Counted from the stretch's first letter, positions 1 to 12,717 are shown. The stretch: 64,000 bases of DNA from Lycium barbarum (GCF_019175385.1 NC_083337.1:42942938-43006937); one strand, 5' to 3'. Program-made: numbers and translations. Notes: generated from the sequence alone by a model not told the origin.

Positions 1-1752
1 AACGTATGGAAAACTTGAGAGGCAAGCTCAATAATGTTAAGAGTTCTAACATCAAGAAGTGAATAGAAATCATGAATCACACTCGAAACTTATGAATAGA
101 ATTACCCCAAAGCTCATATCATACATCACTTATATCTAAGACATGCCAAAAGAAAGAAGGGACAACTTTACATACCTGTTAGAGGTTATTCGTAATCACG
201 TTCGCTTCGCTGCCCCTTTAGCCTATTTAATATAAAATTAACGCTATAGTTAGTAAACTATACTTTATAGTTCGTAAATCTGTAGCCCATCGCTTATAGA
301 ACTCATTCATTAACTTACACTTTCTTGATCGAGGTTATTCATTAGTTAAGGACTTAACGGAATTCGGGCAGCATTTCCCCTACATAATCAACAAAACCCG
401 AGAATTTAACTCGGCCAAATCCTCAACAACAACACCAACAAACATATAATTAAGTCATTTCTCAAGGGTCCCCATCATTAACAATTCGAGAGTATGATCA
501 AAACAGCCCCTATATACCCAATATACCATTATGCCGTATAACTTCTCCTTCTCCATAAATATGTAAAAACATCAATCAAAATTTCAACAACAATATAATA
601 AAATATGTTCCAACAATTATAGTCATAAATAGCTCAAGAACACCTTCAAAACAGTCCACAAACAGCCCGTGAGCCAACAACAATATCATATACGATTTAC
701 GGTATAATCTTTCGTATTTCTCGTCCCATGATTCAGCCATGACTTCAGTAAATTTAAATATACTTAGAGGAGGATAATTCTTACCTTACATGCCAAGGAA
801 CATTCTTCTTCCACATTACTTCACCTTGAATAAATTCCAAATCCAATAGCACGACAAAACAGAACAACGAGATTGAAGGAGAGAGCAAAACCCGTATGTC
901 GTTCTGGAGACGAAATATACATCTCTTCCTTAAAATGCAACATCCGTGGTTGCTCATTAAAGAGCAGATCGTTGCTGCCCTTGGAGCAAGCAACCCCCCT
1001 ACGTTCTTCTTCAATAAGGAAATCTTTTGGTCTTGGTTTTTTCTTATTTACTTGTTATATGAATTGTCCAAGTGAACTTGTGGTGGAATTCACGTATGCA
1101 GCACACCTAGGCAGCATATTTGTACTCTTTGAAGAGAAACTTAGTCTCTTTTGATGCCACCTATTACGTATGTGGCCCCTCCCATTATATGGCTGCCACC
1201 TCATGATTCCATGTAAGTTTTTGTAAGTGACAATTATCCATGTTATTCAATTAATACCATAATTAATTTCTTGATATCAATTCACTTTAATAACAATTAT
1301 TTTAATACACTTCATATACTCATTGCCATGATTATGTGACATAGCACCAGTCCATAGTCCCTTTTGGTACACATAAAATATTATTTTCAATCATCGTCGT
1401 CACACTCTTCCATCTTAAATCATTTCGGGACTTCATTCCTCGTATACACTGAGTTCTTGATTTTCATGCTTGAATATGACCAAATCCTTTGGCTCGAGTA
1501 AATTTTCTCATATTGGATGGTTCAATTTCCTAGTCCAAAAATACGGGTTATTATAGCTTGGACCGTATTTCATCAAATAAATTTCGAACCTCGACAAAAC
1601 TTATTTTCTGAGATTTGTTTAACTTCAAATATTTATAACACATCTATACCATTACTACAACCACCCCCAAGCTTGGGAGGATAACCTCATTTTCGTTACT
1701 AATATCATTTAAATCGCACGCTTTTCAACGCATGAAAATATGGGATGTAACA
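1..1752 (-). mobile_element. LTR0 of the LARD-like array (partial, cut by window start)
   Basis: Base 1 aligns with about base 20623 of the complete LTR2. The 5' end of the LTR, on the minus strand, is at 1752 and reads TGTTACATCCC; it abuts the purine tract of INT1. The segment holds the U3 with a TATA-like box (minus, about 1183-1190), a splice-donor-like site (minus, 784/785, AAG/GTAAG) and a second one (minus, 175/176, CAG/GTATG). A sense ORF of 77 codons (781-1014) lies between promoter and first donor and recurs in the other copies. Confidence 0.88.
1183..1190 (-). promoter_or_regulatory. TATA-like box in LARD LTR U3
   Basis: The minus strand reads CCATATAATGGG here, about 560 bp from the LTR 5' end and upstream of the conserved donor. 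The same site is at about 14731-14738 (LTR1) and 21803-21810 (LTR2). In LTR4 (about 45091-45098) it reads CCACATAATGGG, which weakens it, and in LTR3 it is deleted. Transcription start not determined. Confidence 0.4.
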
Positions 1753-1768
1753 TCCTTCCCCCCTTTAG

Positions 1769-1788
1769 AACATTCGTCCTCGAATCTT
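1769..1788 (-). other. Pre-PPT stem-loop
   Basis: Inverted repeat ATTCG/CGAAT around loop AGGA, directly upstream of the purine tract in the element's sense. The same hairpin, with up to an 8-bp stem, precedes the PPT at 15317-15336, 22389-22408 (damaged), 31847-31866, 40479-40498, 47916-47935 and 58283-58302. Confidence 0.6.
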
Positions 1789-4700
1789 AAACTAGTCCTG
1801 CGCTCCCAATACATCCTTAAATGTTCTTTTATTGGATTATGCTCTTCACATGCCTCTTATAACCTGTAGACCCTTCGCAGATATTACGAGTAAAATGAAA
1901 TTTCCCTTGGTGTAGCATTATTTCACTTCAATAACCTTACATTGCTCAGCTGTTACAGCCCATCTTCTGGACTCTTCGGCATCATGTATCACTTCTCGAC
2001 TTTAACTGTCACTTTACCCTTTTTGCCCTTATCTTGATCTTTAGAGTTGGCTATCAAGTAGCGTTGGAGTTTCCTCAGTACTAATTCTATCTTGCTAATT
2101 TGGCTCAAACCGTCTTACACCTTTCCTTAATGTGTCCAAAATATCACAACCGCATTGTTATTACTGAATCCTTACTCTTCCTATCAAGTACTCACTTGGT
2201 CTCATTCTTAGCATACAAATATTCGTAGACTGCATATCTATTCCTATACAACTTGTATAAAGTATATCCAATGTTAGTCATAGTCTTTCCTTCTCCTGGT
2301 TCATTCTGCTCTACATATCTTATTTGTACTGAAACTCACTTGCTGTCTATCTTGTCGTACTCTTTTCCATTCCTTTACTTACCATTCAATTTTTTCATAT
2401 TCTACTATAGGAGATTCCTTATCCCTTCTTCTTTGCTACTTATCAGTCACAATATCCTTAGCAAGCAACCCCATTGCCAACATCTCAACCTTCAATCCAG
2501 TATAGCATTTCTATTCTTTATAATATCTCTTAAGTTACTCATTAACATTTTCTTGTCGTATTCTTCCTTTTCATAAGCATCCACTTTCTAATGTCATATT
2601 ATCCAAGATCTTTACAAATAATTCTCAGCACTGTCTCAAATATCATCCTGACTTCTATCTGTTTATTGTTGTCTTTCAAATCCTACTAACTTGTTTCAGC
2701 AAGGGATCTCACTTGAAGTTTAGGTATCCACATTAAATGTATTGCAGTGTCAGTTGTTTTTATCTTACACTTGCATTTCTCTCATCCGCTTCCCCCCTTT
2801 TGGGTGTACCTACCTCATTATCTATTTATATTCTGCTCTATGTCCCCATTTCAAATTTTCAAATTCATATTATTCTTTTTCCAATACATTTGGTATACTA
2901 CACCATATCCGTGTCTTTTCTTTATCAGTTATTACTTTGATTACCCATGTACGAACCCTTAACACAATCACGAGGTGATGAGAATTTTTTATGTGTGGTA
3001 CAAAATCTCATCTAGCCATTTTATACTCAAGTAGTGCAACCCATGTAGGAACTCATCTAAGGCCACATTCCACTTACTCCAATTCGTATTTAATCAGTAC
3101 TTATAGTCGTTCCAAATGCTCAATTGGTTAGCACTTATATTCCGATGATAAGTGTCCAAAGTTCTCTTGTAGTATTATCTTTATCACAATGGATATCATC
3201 TGTTTCCTCTAATAAATTTACAATACATTATTTGTTCCTTAGGTCTACAGTTCTTGTTCTTTAAGGATTTCACTATTTCCGAGGTGAAGTCATATATATG
3301 CAGCACCCCTTCATGCCTTATGCCCTTTCACCCTTGTTGTGTACTCGACACTAACTTCTAACTTATTCAAAATCATACCAAATTTGTCTTAATAATGGTC
3401 TTATCTTACCACCTTGTCGTCGTACTGCACCCTTAAGTTCGCAACTATATATTTTCCTTTCTATCTTATGCTCGTACTCAATTGATTATGTCTATCTTGG
3501 GTTCTTCCTGTAGTATTCCTTTTGTTTCTCCAGTCTATGTCCATCTTTTATTTTGTGCACGAGGAATCTCATGCTACCCCTGTATCCTTCGGAACACACC
3601 ACCCCTGCATAATCCCTTTCTTTTTTTCAAAGTGTATTCTGTTCATCCCTATTTGTTCTTACCATCCCAGTCATTTTCTGGCACTCATTCTGCTTCGTTG
3701 CTCATCTTTTGGTAGTTTGGTTTTTCGCAACTCTGTCACCTGTAATGCTCGTGTTCTCGGCTATACATGTCGTAACCAATTACTGCACTGTTATCTCGCT
3801 CGCTTCCCTCTTATTTCCTTCTTTCGATTAACTCCTTCTTTCCTTGTGCTCGCTTTCATTTCCGTCATCGCATAATCTTTATTCTGAACTTTCCCGATAT
3901 AATTTTATAAGGCTTTCTCATTCGTTCTATACCCTGCCTTTCCATTTTGCATTTGCCTTTATACTTTAGTCACATAGATCACGTCATATCTTTTAGTCAC
4001 TTCCTCACCGGGCTTTACTCATTCTCATAACAATCCTTATGGTATTCACATTACATCTTGTTCGTAATCCATCCTATAACGTAACACTTCTTAACCTTAT
4101 TCACGATTCTTACTATGTTTTTATTACACTCTGTGGAGTAGGAATATTTAACCCTTCACCCTTTCTGATCAATCTTATCCTTAATATCTCACAAGCTGTC
4201 TTATCAATACCTTCATAATTTGTCATAATTCTTCCTCCTCCGTACTTTTATCTCAATCATACTATTACTCCTTTTAACTGTAAACTCATCGTAATTTATC
4301 CCTACTTATCAGTTCACTCGATACCTCAATAAATTGTTTTGTTAAGATTTGCCACCTTTTTCTAAATCATCCTTTAGTAACACAAGCCCTTCCAAATTAT
4401 CCTAGCATCTAATCAACAACGCGGGAAACACATGATCCTAGACAGCCTACAAGTTTGAGTTTTCCTTCCACAAATTCCATCTCCAATTAGTTGATTAAAA
4501 ACTAATAAACTCAAGGACATGATGTAATGCTACCTCGAGAACACACGAACACTCCCACTCCAAGGTTACGTCACCACGAAGCATCCTCCGAAACTACACA
4601 AGAAGAACTAGAATCCGACAAGCACAACGAGACTTCTATTGCTTAATTCACACAGTTTACCCTCATATTTTTTTTTGGGCCATGAACGAACTATTTGGTT

Positions 4701-5346
4701 CACAAACTACTTGTTGTATGCTTTGTACTCTTCCAATAAAGTGAAACTTAAGTGCTGGACATTTTCGCCCTACAACATGAGCCTTTTTCTAAGGAAAAAT
4801 GTTGTTGGATAGTATTCTGGTCCGTTCAAATGAATTCCAAACTTTGCTACTCATATATGCCTTTTCGGAATAAAATTTTCCAAATAAGAATGGTGCCTCT
4901 TATGGATGACATGGAGGGTATCTCTTAAAGATTTAGTCTAACATAATAAATTTTCCCTATCGGTATCGACTTTCACGACATATTATGAACTTATACCTCA
5001 TTCTCTTCTTTTTCTATTTCTGGAAAATTTGAGTAGAGTTTCCTCTGTACTTCTTACTATCCCAAAACCTGCACGCAGGAAATACCAACAATGCCTCACA
5101 GGGCCAACATATATATGCATATATGATATCGTATCATAGCCACACAGGGCTCCCAATTTCCAGTAAAAAGTATAAGGATGTTAAAACTTACCTCATATAT
5201 CACACCTCGAGACGTACTTGATCCTTTAGCGATATGTCCTGTTATACCTTCCTATCTACCTCCCCTTTCATTCTTCAACTTTACATTTCAATCATACTTC
5301 AATATTCTTACCTTATCCGACATGCATCTTTCGCACCGTTGCTTAC

Positions 5347-5407
5347 CTGTGTACTTTGTAGCTTCCAATATCATCAGTCACTTTCTCCTGTCGATGCTGT
5401 TCTTCAG
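5347..5407 (-). other. Candidate small exon in LARD leader (INT1)
   Basis: On the minus strand a perfect TACTAAC branch-like sequence (5420-5426) is followed by an acceptor TTGATTTCAG ending at 5408. Sixty-one bases later comes a donor, CACAG/GTAAGC, at 5346/5347. INT2 repeats this at 18895-18955. A diverged relative at 46406-46456 keeps both splice signals with a 51-nt middle. Sequence signals only; splicing is inferred. Confidence 0.4.
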
Positions 5408-5513
5408 CTGAAATCAAGGGTTAGTATAAGGAATTTCATTTCCTATGGTTGGGCTCTATCGCACGATCTTAGATATGAAAGAGAGGTAACATCCAAAATG
5501 TCCTGTATCTTCC

Positions 5514-5549
5514 TGTTTATAGATGTGGTGCACAACACACCGATAAACA
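5514..5549 (-). other. Leader stem-loop downstream of PBS (LARD INT1)
   Basis: TGTTTAT/ATAAACA stem enclosing GGTG...CACC, 44 nt after the PBS. The related leader in element 2 (56059-56094) has TGTCTAT/ATAGACA, a compensatory C-G to T-A change. A packaging or dimerisation role is a guess from position. Confidence 0.5.
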
Positions 5550-5592
5550 AGACTCTACTAGACACGGTATGTAGACACTCCGAGGATGAACT

Positions 5593-5604
5593 GCTCTGAT
5601 ACCA
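5593..5604 (-). other. Primer binding site, initiator tRNA-Met type
   Basis: The minus strand reads TGGTATCAGAGC, the standard plant iMet PBS, four bases inside the LTR end at 5609. Equivalent sites in the array are 19140-19151, 37960-37971 (one mismatch) and 42409-42420. Confidence 0.92.
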
Positions 5605-6189
5605 CTTTTGTCACGACCCGACCGCGTAGGCCGTGACTAGTGCCCGAGTTGGGCACTCGTATACATATCTGTTAGACATAGTCAAACTAAAACTAAACAT
5701 AATCTGGAAGCTTGCGAAAACATAACGTTATCTCAGAACATCACATACATATATCAAGGCAACCTGTCTCCTGAGGAGTCAGAACCATCAAAAGATAACA
5801 TAGTACACAAGCCGACAAGGCTATCATAACATATGGGAACGTCCCAACTATACATACGCAAGCCGACAAGGCTGTCACTACATACAACATCCCAAAATAT
5901 GTATGTACGCAAGCCGAAAAGGCTGCTACTACGAATGGGAACGTCCCAAAATGCAAGTCATGCTAACACAACCGAACAACATCTATATACAACCCACACA
6001 TATGTCTACAGACCTCTAAGAGTATCGGTAGCGAAATATGACGGGAGAGGGCCCCGCCGTACCCCTGGATAAACATAAACATATACATCATAAGATCTGA
6101 ACCAAAAGTCTAGACTCCAGAACAACGGAGCTCTCCAAAACAGCTGAGTAGAAGTCCTATGCTGAGGGGTCACCAAACCAACTATATGT

Positions 6190-6263
6190 ACCTGCGGGCA
6201 TGAAACGCATCCCCCCGAAGAAAGGGGGTCAGTACGGAATGTGTACTCAGTATATAAAGCATG
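6190..6263 (-). other. Tandem stem-loop triplet (LARD LTR1)
   Basis: Minus strand, in order: a GTAC-cored stem (imperfect here: the loop side reads ACTCAGTAT), then CCCCC/GGGGG around TTTCTTC, then a degenerate third stem in which CTGCG has become ATGCG. Other LARD copies are at 19736-19809, 38551-38624 (second stem broken) and 43005-43079. Confidence 0.55.
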
Positions 6264-6893
6264 AAATACAACAAGAAGGATCATAACTGAAGTAGAGATT
6301 ACCAGAAACAAGTATAATAATCAAGAAATCACTGTACCTGTGCCTTACGAAACAAAATCATGCCTATCATTATCATATACCGTACCCGGCCCATTATGGG
6401 ACTCGGTGCCACAATCATATCATCATATACATATACCGTACCCGACCCTCTAGTGTCACGACCCGACTCGGGGCCGCGACGAGCACCCGGTGCTACCCCA
6501 CCCGAGCACCCTCTTAGCTTACTCTTATGCTTACATCTAGGTGATCCACATAATTATACATGCATTTCCATTCATTCATCAACTAGTCCCATATGCAAAA
6601 CCGCACATTTATATCATCATAGGCATTCATGCCACATCAATAAACATGGGCCAATGTGGCCGACAAAATGATATACAAAACATAGGCCGACAAGGCCAAA
6701 CACATCTACCCACACACACACGTCTACGAGCCTCTAAGAGTATAACATATCACATTAGCGGGACAGGACCCCGCTATGCCCATAATTATATACACAAAAG
6801 ATTGAGTACCCAAATGATATGGCTCCGAAGGAAATGGAGCTCTCTATGAAATCTCCGAATAAGCAGCTAAGGATCAAATATGTCTCCCTGCGC

Positions 6894-6968
6894 ACCTGCG
6901 GGCATGACGCAGCGTCCACAAACAAAAGGACGTCAGTACGAAGAATGTACTGAGTATGTAAAGCATGA
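6894..6968 (-). other. Tandem stem-loop triplet (family B solo LTR)
   Basis: The second stem is CGTCC/GGACG instead of CCCCC/GGGGG, a multi-position compensatory change relative to the LARD and element-1 versions. The first stem keeps CAGTAC/GTACTG. Confidence 0.6.
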
Positions 6969-7890
6969 TCAACATCAATATAGAAGCATAATAGATATCA
7001 TATGAAGATAGCATAGGAGGGGAGACAGTAATATCATCATCATGTCGCTTACTTGCATACACCGTCGTTCGTATCCTATAATAATACTCGTACCATACTT
7101 GTGCTCATATTCGTATACATGTCCTTATTCGTATTCCTATACATAGTCTTTTCACATTCATATTCATATTATATACATAGTCATTTCATATACATAGCAT
7201 TTACGTAGCATACCCGACCTCATGGGATCGGTGTCTTATACATACTTGGCCAACCAAGGCTCAAGGTCATACATACCTGGCCCTACCAAGGCATCAGGGT
7301 TATCCGTACCCTCTGCAGAGGTGTGCGCGCATTACGTAATCGTATACATACTTTATACATAATCATATACATATATATCTTACCTGGCGTTATAAGCTCG
7401 GGGTATCATTATAGCCCTTCATAGGCACATATACATATATCATAGCTCGTAAGCATCTTTAATTTCATTTTACTCTCATCAATCACCATTTCTTTCCTCA
7501 TCACTATCGTTACATCTACATTATGGACTTACTCGTCAAGCGAGGAACATAGTATAATCATAGTACATATCAAGGGTCGTGAGCTTACGAGCTCGGAATG
7601 CCAACTATGTGAAGACAACATACTCATATAATACTCTTCTTTGAGCAAAACCCTAGTTTTTCTCCATTTGGATTTCTTGACTTGGATGATCCTTGATGAC
7701 TCCCTTATCCTTAATTCACTTGTCTTAATGTTATGGATGACTTATAATCCTTGGAAACTCATATAATAAATGTAGAGAGAAGTTCTAGAGAGAAATGGTG
7801 TAATGTTGTAAATGAAATAAGACAAGTCTTGATCCTCATATTTAATGAATTGAAAAATTTGTGCTGGGTGAACAGTGGTCATCCATGGAG

Positions 7891-8153
7891 GTTTACGGTC
7901 CGTATTTCAGTTTACGGACCGTCCCTCGTGGTCATTTTTAAGCTTAAGCAGAACAAGAAACTTTGGCCTGCATGCATGGTGATTTACGACCATGGTTTAC
8001 GGGCCGTAAATCACTTTACGGTCCGTCCACCAGGTCGTATTTTAGCCATTTCCTCAGCTGGCAGAAAGTTGAAGTTGGACTTGCCAGTTTACGACGTCAA
8101 GTTTACGGACCGTATTGCACTTTACGGTCCGTATTTTGCACTATACGACCACT
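7891..8153. promoter_or_regulatory. Cluster of ACGGTCCGT palindromes upstream of a family-B LTR promoter
   Basis: At least five full or near-full copies of TTTACGGWCCGT (ACG at 7895, 7914, 7999, 8018, 8105, 8124) plus half-sites (7986, 8091, 8145). Neighbouring copies within a group are 19 bases apart, with half-sites 13-14 bases before. The core ACGGTCCGT is an inverted repeat. On the minus strand the cluster lies just upstream of an AT-rich TATA-like stretch (about 7838-7846) and a CTCTCTA-rich start-site region (about 7780-7795). Confidence 0.55.
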
Positions 8154-9212
8154 GGGCAGTTTTGCCAACTTTCAATTTTTCTCATTTCTCGACTTTTCAT
8201 TCTAATCATCCACATCCCTTTACATACATTTCCCATGAAACATTATACACTCGCACTCCTCGCACACATCATTAGTTCATTTACTTGCGTACCAACGGGA
8301 AATTTTCTGAGGTGTAACATCTAGTGAGGGACTCGGTGAATAAAGTCGTGTACACGTATACCATACCCGGCCCATCATGGGACTCGGTGCCATAATCATA
8401 TCATCGTATCATCAAATCATCATATCATTATATCATCATATAATGTACCCGACCCTCTAGTGAGGGACTCGGTGAATAATGTAGTGAAACTGTGCACGAT
8501 AACATACCCGGCCCGGGACTCGGTGAAAGATGTAATGACAGCATGCACGAGCAGAGTAGTGAGTGACCATGTACAAACCAAGTCATCATCTGAGGCTCAA
8601 TAGAATAAGTAAAATAAACTAACACTTGAGTGTCAAAGGAGTCGGTCATGTCAAGTATCACTCAAATATTGTTATGGATTATGTCAAATGGAACTTCGGG
8701 AATCATAGACACATATCAAGCTAACATGAAATAGCTTATGGAATTCAAGGACTCAATAGAATGAGCAGAATATCTAACACTCGAGTATCAAAGGTGATAG
8801 TCATGTTAAGTATCCTTTAAATGTCATTATGGACTATATCAGTAGAGCCTTGGGAATCATAGACATGTAGCAAGGTAATATGAAATAGCTTATAGAAGTC
8901 GAGGACATTAGTCATCATAGAGTTTTTAAGAATAGGAGCTTATATATACCGACTCCTATCCAACGTATGGAAAACTTGAGAGGCAAGCTCAATCATGTTA
9001 AGAGTTCTAACATCAAGAAGTGAATAGGAAACATGAATCACACTCGAAACTTATGAATAGAATTACCCCAAATCTCATATCATACATCACTTATATCTAA
9101 GACATGCCAAAAGAAAGAAGGGACAACTTTACATACCTGTTAGAGGTTATTCGTAATCACGTTCGCTTCGCCGCCCCTTTAGCCTATTTAATATAAAAGT
9201 AACGGTATCATT

Positions 9213-10758
9213 AGACAGAGCTTCGGAATCTTAGACAACCTCGGAAACATATCAAACAGATCTTCGGAATCATGGATACATATCAAAACCATATGAAGTA
9301 GCTTATTTATTTATTAATCATACAATAGACTCAACCATACGAAACATGCTCATGACAAAAGAGAATAAGCATCATAACCAAGCTCGGAATCAAAGAGTAG
9401 AGTTACCCCAAGGCGCGTGTCATGTCATACCTTACTTAGGTCTAGGACATGCCAAAAGAAAGAAGGGGTAAGCCTTACATACCAGTTCGACCGCTTATAA
9501 GCTACGCTTATTCGTCCAAGCTTGTAAGTCTACATTTAAAAGGAATTTATGCTAATGTTAGCCTTTTCATCGCACATTTGTACCATATTTCAAATCATAC
9601 TATTTTATATTCTGCCGAAAATCGGGCAGCATCTCCCTTGTTTATATGTCTAGCCCGAATTCTCAATTCAGCAACCAACAACAACAACAATACCAACATT
9701 AATCATAATATTTCCAATACCAACGTATGCCATAAAACAGCCCACACATTATTTTCTAAATTCCTCAGCCAACCAAATTTGCGATATAACTATTTAATAA
9801 TTTTATTTCCGTAAGGGAGTCGAAATTAATACTAACAACATCAATAATGACATCCTCCACATTCTAAAAGTTGCATACATTTATTTTCATTCAAAATTCT
9901 CTTCAAATCTCATTCCATAATTCACAACGCCAACAAACAAATTTATCACACTATTTTCTCCGTTCTAGTTCGGTAGAACTCTAAATAAACTTATTAGCAA
10001 TGAAAAGGAACCTTAATCTTACCTCAAGTGTGCAGCCACCACGTCCACCCCCTTATTTTTGGTTGATTTTTAGCTCAAATTGGAGGCAACGCAACGTAGA
10101 ACACTTTTCTCTTCACGGGCTTCGGGATTCGGGGCTCAGATTTTGGTCAAAATTGATCTTTTCTCTCTAAGCTCTATTCTCTATTTTTCTCCAGAATTTT
10201 CTGGGTGTTGTGTCCTGAAAAAGGAGCAGAAAAGGCTGATATATGACTTAAATAAACATGGGTCATGGGCCTAACACGGTTGGGCCCGGATTGGGCCTAA
10301 CCCACTGACCTTTCTGTCTTAAAACGTCCGTATCTCCTTATCCCGACGTCGGCTGTGGACCCACGACCTATTGTGGGAAAGCTAGTTCAATTATCTACAA
10401 CTTCTATTTCTTGGTAGTTTTCAAATTCCATACTTATAATACCGTTGTTTCCCCTCGAAGTCAGATCACCCGAAAACGTTACTTAAAAATATTTGTTTGG
10501 AGGACTTCCACTTTGATTTGGCTCAAGGGTCCTTCTTGAGTTGAGTTTGACTTCACATATGTGATTAATATAACTTGTCACGTGTTCCAAAAAAATCTCG
10601 ATGTGTGGGCCCCACCTCAGCTTATGAATAATCCGACGTACAAAAAATACCAAAGATAATACTATCAACGTGAGTTTAAATTATGTAGTAACAACGTGAT
10701 TATCAATGTTTGAGGAAGCACGTGTCACACTCAGGCTCTGAAAATGCGGGGTATAATA
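9213..10758 (-). mobile_element. Truncated LTR of another family (family D)
   Basis: Compared with LTR2, the sequence is foreign from about 9213 to 10758. The right end, minus TATTATACCCCGCATTTTC, looks like an LTR 5' end with the TG changed to TA. The left end has no GTGACA terminus and a few target bases are missing, so the copy is truncated. It keeps both donor-like signals (minus, AG/GTAAG at 10022/10023 and CTG/GTATG at 9482/9483) and the conserved GGCATGTCCTAG context. Confidence 0.6.
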
Positions 10759-11641
10759 TATACTTTCTAGTTCGTAAATCTATAGCCCATCACTTATAGA
10801 ACTCATTCTTTAACTTATACTTTCTTGATCGGGGTTTTTCATTACTTAAGGATTTAACGGAAATCGGGCAGCATTTCCCCTACATAATCAACAAAACCCG
10901 AGAATTTAACTCGGCCAAATCCTCAACAACAACACCAACAACCATATAATTAAGTCATTTCTCAAGGGTCCCCATCATTAACAATTCGAGAGTATGATCA
11001 AAACATACCCTATATACACAATATACCATTATGCCGTATAACTTCTCCTTCTCCATAAATATGTACAAACATCAATCAAAATTTCAACAACAATATAATA
11101 AAATATGTTCCAACAATTCTAGTCATAAATAGCTCAAGAACACCTTCAAAACTGTCACGACCCAACCCCGTAGGCCGTGACTAGTGCCCGATCAGGGCAC
11201 TCAATCACATTCTAGTATATAGCAGAAGCCGACAAGGCTTTAGTTCCAATTTAGATAATTTCCAGAAAAATTTTGGCAGAGTTTCCTTTGTTTTACGGAC
11301 TATCCCATATACCCTGCACGAAGAAAATACCAACAAAGGCCACACAGGGCCAACAGGGTAACATTTAAATATATGCGGACCGGCCGCCGCGGCGAATGGG
11401 ATCGCCCAAACACAACATATACACACAGCTGTACAGAAAGATCCCAACCCACGAACATGTCCACAGACCTCTAACAGACCGACAGAATCATATGACGGGA
11501 CAGGGCCCCGCCGTACCCATGAACGAGAATATACATATATAGAAGTGACAGACTATACCAAAAGATGGCTCTGAATAAAAGAGCGCTCCAAAATAGCAGA
11601 ATGAGATCCTAAGCAGACGGATCAGCAAACCTGTTGTCGGT

Positions 11642-11716
11642 ACCTGCGCGGCATGAAAACGCAGCCCCCGAAGAAAGGGGGTCAGTACGAAATATGTACT
11701 GAATATGTAAAGCCTG
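11642..11716 (-). other. Tandem stem-loop triplet (family C solo LTR)
   Basis: Minus strand: CAGTAC/GTACTG, CCCCC/GGGGG and CTGCG/CGCAG, all three stems fully paired. A fourth stem-loop with GGCGGG/CCCGTC (one G-T pair) follows near 11495-11515. Confidence 0.6.
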
Positions 11717-12666
11717 AGTTGCAGAAACAAAATCATAACTGGTGCAGAACATACAGAAAGTAAACGAAAAATCCAAAGTATCAGATACATATTTCCAAAA
11801 CATGCAGAGTGTGTACAGAACATATGTCATATCAAATCCGGCCCCTGCCAAGGGACTCGGCAGACAGAACGTGGCCACCCTCCCGACGCTGGTGCCACAA
11901 CACAGAAGAATCAGAATAGGGGCATAACCCCGTAACATAACATATCATATCAGATGGCCATAGTAAATCATATCAGAACAAGCGTACATGGCACAGCATA
12001 CTCCACAAACCCATGTACGCGTATACCTGCCCCCTCACATCGAGGCACGGCGAACAATGCAGAGGATCACGCTTGACAACATATCCTGGCCCGGGCTCAG
12101 TGTGGGAAACATTGGGGCATCCACGAATGGAGTAGTGAGAGACTAATGCAATTAAAATATCATGAATGTTTCCATAGACTCGATGAGGCATATCACAGAC
12201 AAACCGATCCAATGAAGTCGGAAGGAATCATAGTAAATGAGTTTCGAGTATCAAAACAATTTATCAGACTTAATGGAATATTTAAAACAACGTTTGTTAG
12301 GTAATTAGAATGGTAGTCAAAACGTTTCTTTTAAGAACTATTCGAAAAGAAGACTTAAGTACATTAAGGGCAAAACCGAGAATAGTGGGCCCACCTCGGG
12401 ACAAGCAAGGCGATGGGTCCAAATTACGCCCTTTAAGCTTATGGGATCACCTATAAAGGTCCTACGGACATTCTGTAGCTTTCCAAGGAGTTTAGAGAAG
12501 GTTTGCATAATTTCCAAGAAAACATACCAAAAGAGTTCAATCTTACTGAAAGAAAAAGTGATATTTTCACTTGCGGATTCCGAGGGGCAGAAAGTCTTTC
12601 GAGGCCCGAATTCGATCCTAATACACTTAGGCATGCCAAAAGAAGGATCGGGGTAGCTTTACATAC

Positions 12667-12717
12667 CTTTTGAGCTTTTTACGCCTTTCCAAACTCACTT
12701 CCCGTTTCGTCAAAAAT
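12667..12717 (-). other. Candidate leader exon 2 (family C)
   Basis: Minus strand: acceptor GACCAATTGCAG, a 51-nt body starting ATTTTTGACGA, then donor AAAG/GTATGTAAAG. Element 2 has the same arrangement with a 52-nt body at 54024-54075, and the exon and its borders are better conserved than the surroundings. Confidence 0.45.

Larger units (their letters stand above)
1753..5608 (-). mobile_element. INT1, non-coding internal region of LARD-like element
   Basis: Bounded by the purine tract (minus AAAGGGGGGAAGGA, at 1753-1766) and by the PBS at 5593-5604. The minus strand is purine-rich over much of its length and has no ORF resembling Gag, protease, RT, RNase H or integrase. The longer open frames lie on the opposite strand and look like composition artefacts. 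Near the PBS end the leader is almost identical to that of the coding element at 26689-26840. The region also carries branch-site, acceptor and donor-like signals (see 5347-5407). Confidence 0.85.
6454..8319 (-). mobile_element. Solo LTR, family B (1866 bp), with TSD TCTAG
   Basis: The plus strand starts TGTCACGACC and ends GGTGTAACA, so the LTR reads TGTTACACC...GTGACA on minus. The 5-bp duplication TCTAG lies at 6449-6453 and 8320-8324, and removing the insert restores the sequence found in LTR2. No internal region or second LTR is present, which defines a solo LTR. It contains a stem-loop triplet (6894-6968) and a cluster of ACGGTCCGT palindromes upstream of its promoter region (7891-8153). 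Confidence 0.93.

Noticed and set aside
2253..2576. 107-codon plus-strand frame repeated at 15800, 22873 and 40962, rich in Phe, Leu, Ser and Ile.
   Set aside because: It is antisense to the element and arises from a pyrimidine-rich strand. It recurs only because the LARD copies are homologous.
2737..3875. Other plus-strand frames in LARD internal regions (also near 16284, 17030, 35274, 36042, 41446) that look like membrane proteins.
   Set aside because: Overlapping frames in all three phases, antisense, low complexity, no recognisable domain.
5609..6200. CRISPR-like array from the repeated AAGCCGACAAGGCT units.
   Set aside because: Only three units with irregular spacing in a plant LTR; each is a small hairpin module, not a repeat-spacer array.
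7751..8275. 174-codon plus-strand frame over the palindrome cluster.
   Set aside because: Antisense to the solo LTR and explained by repeats of TTTACGG text; its repeated YGP peptides mirror the DNA motif.
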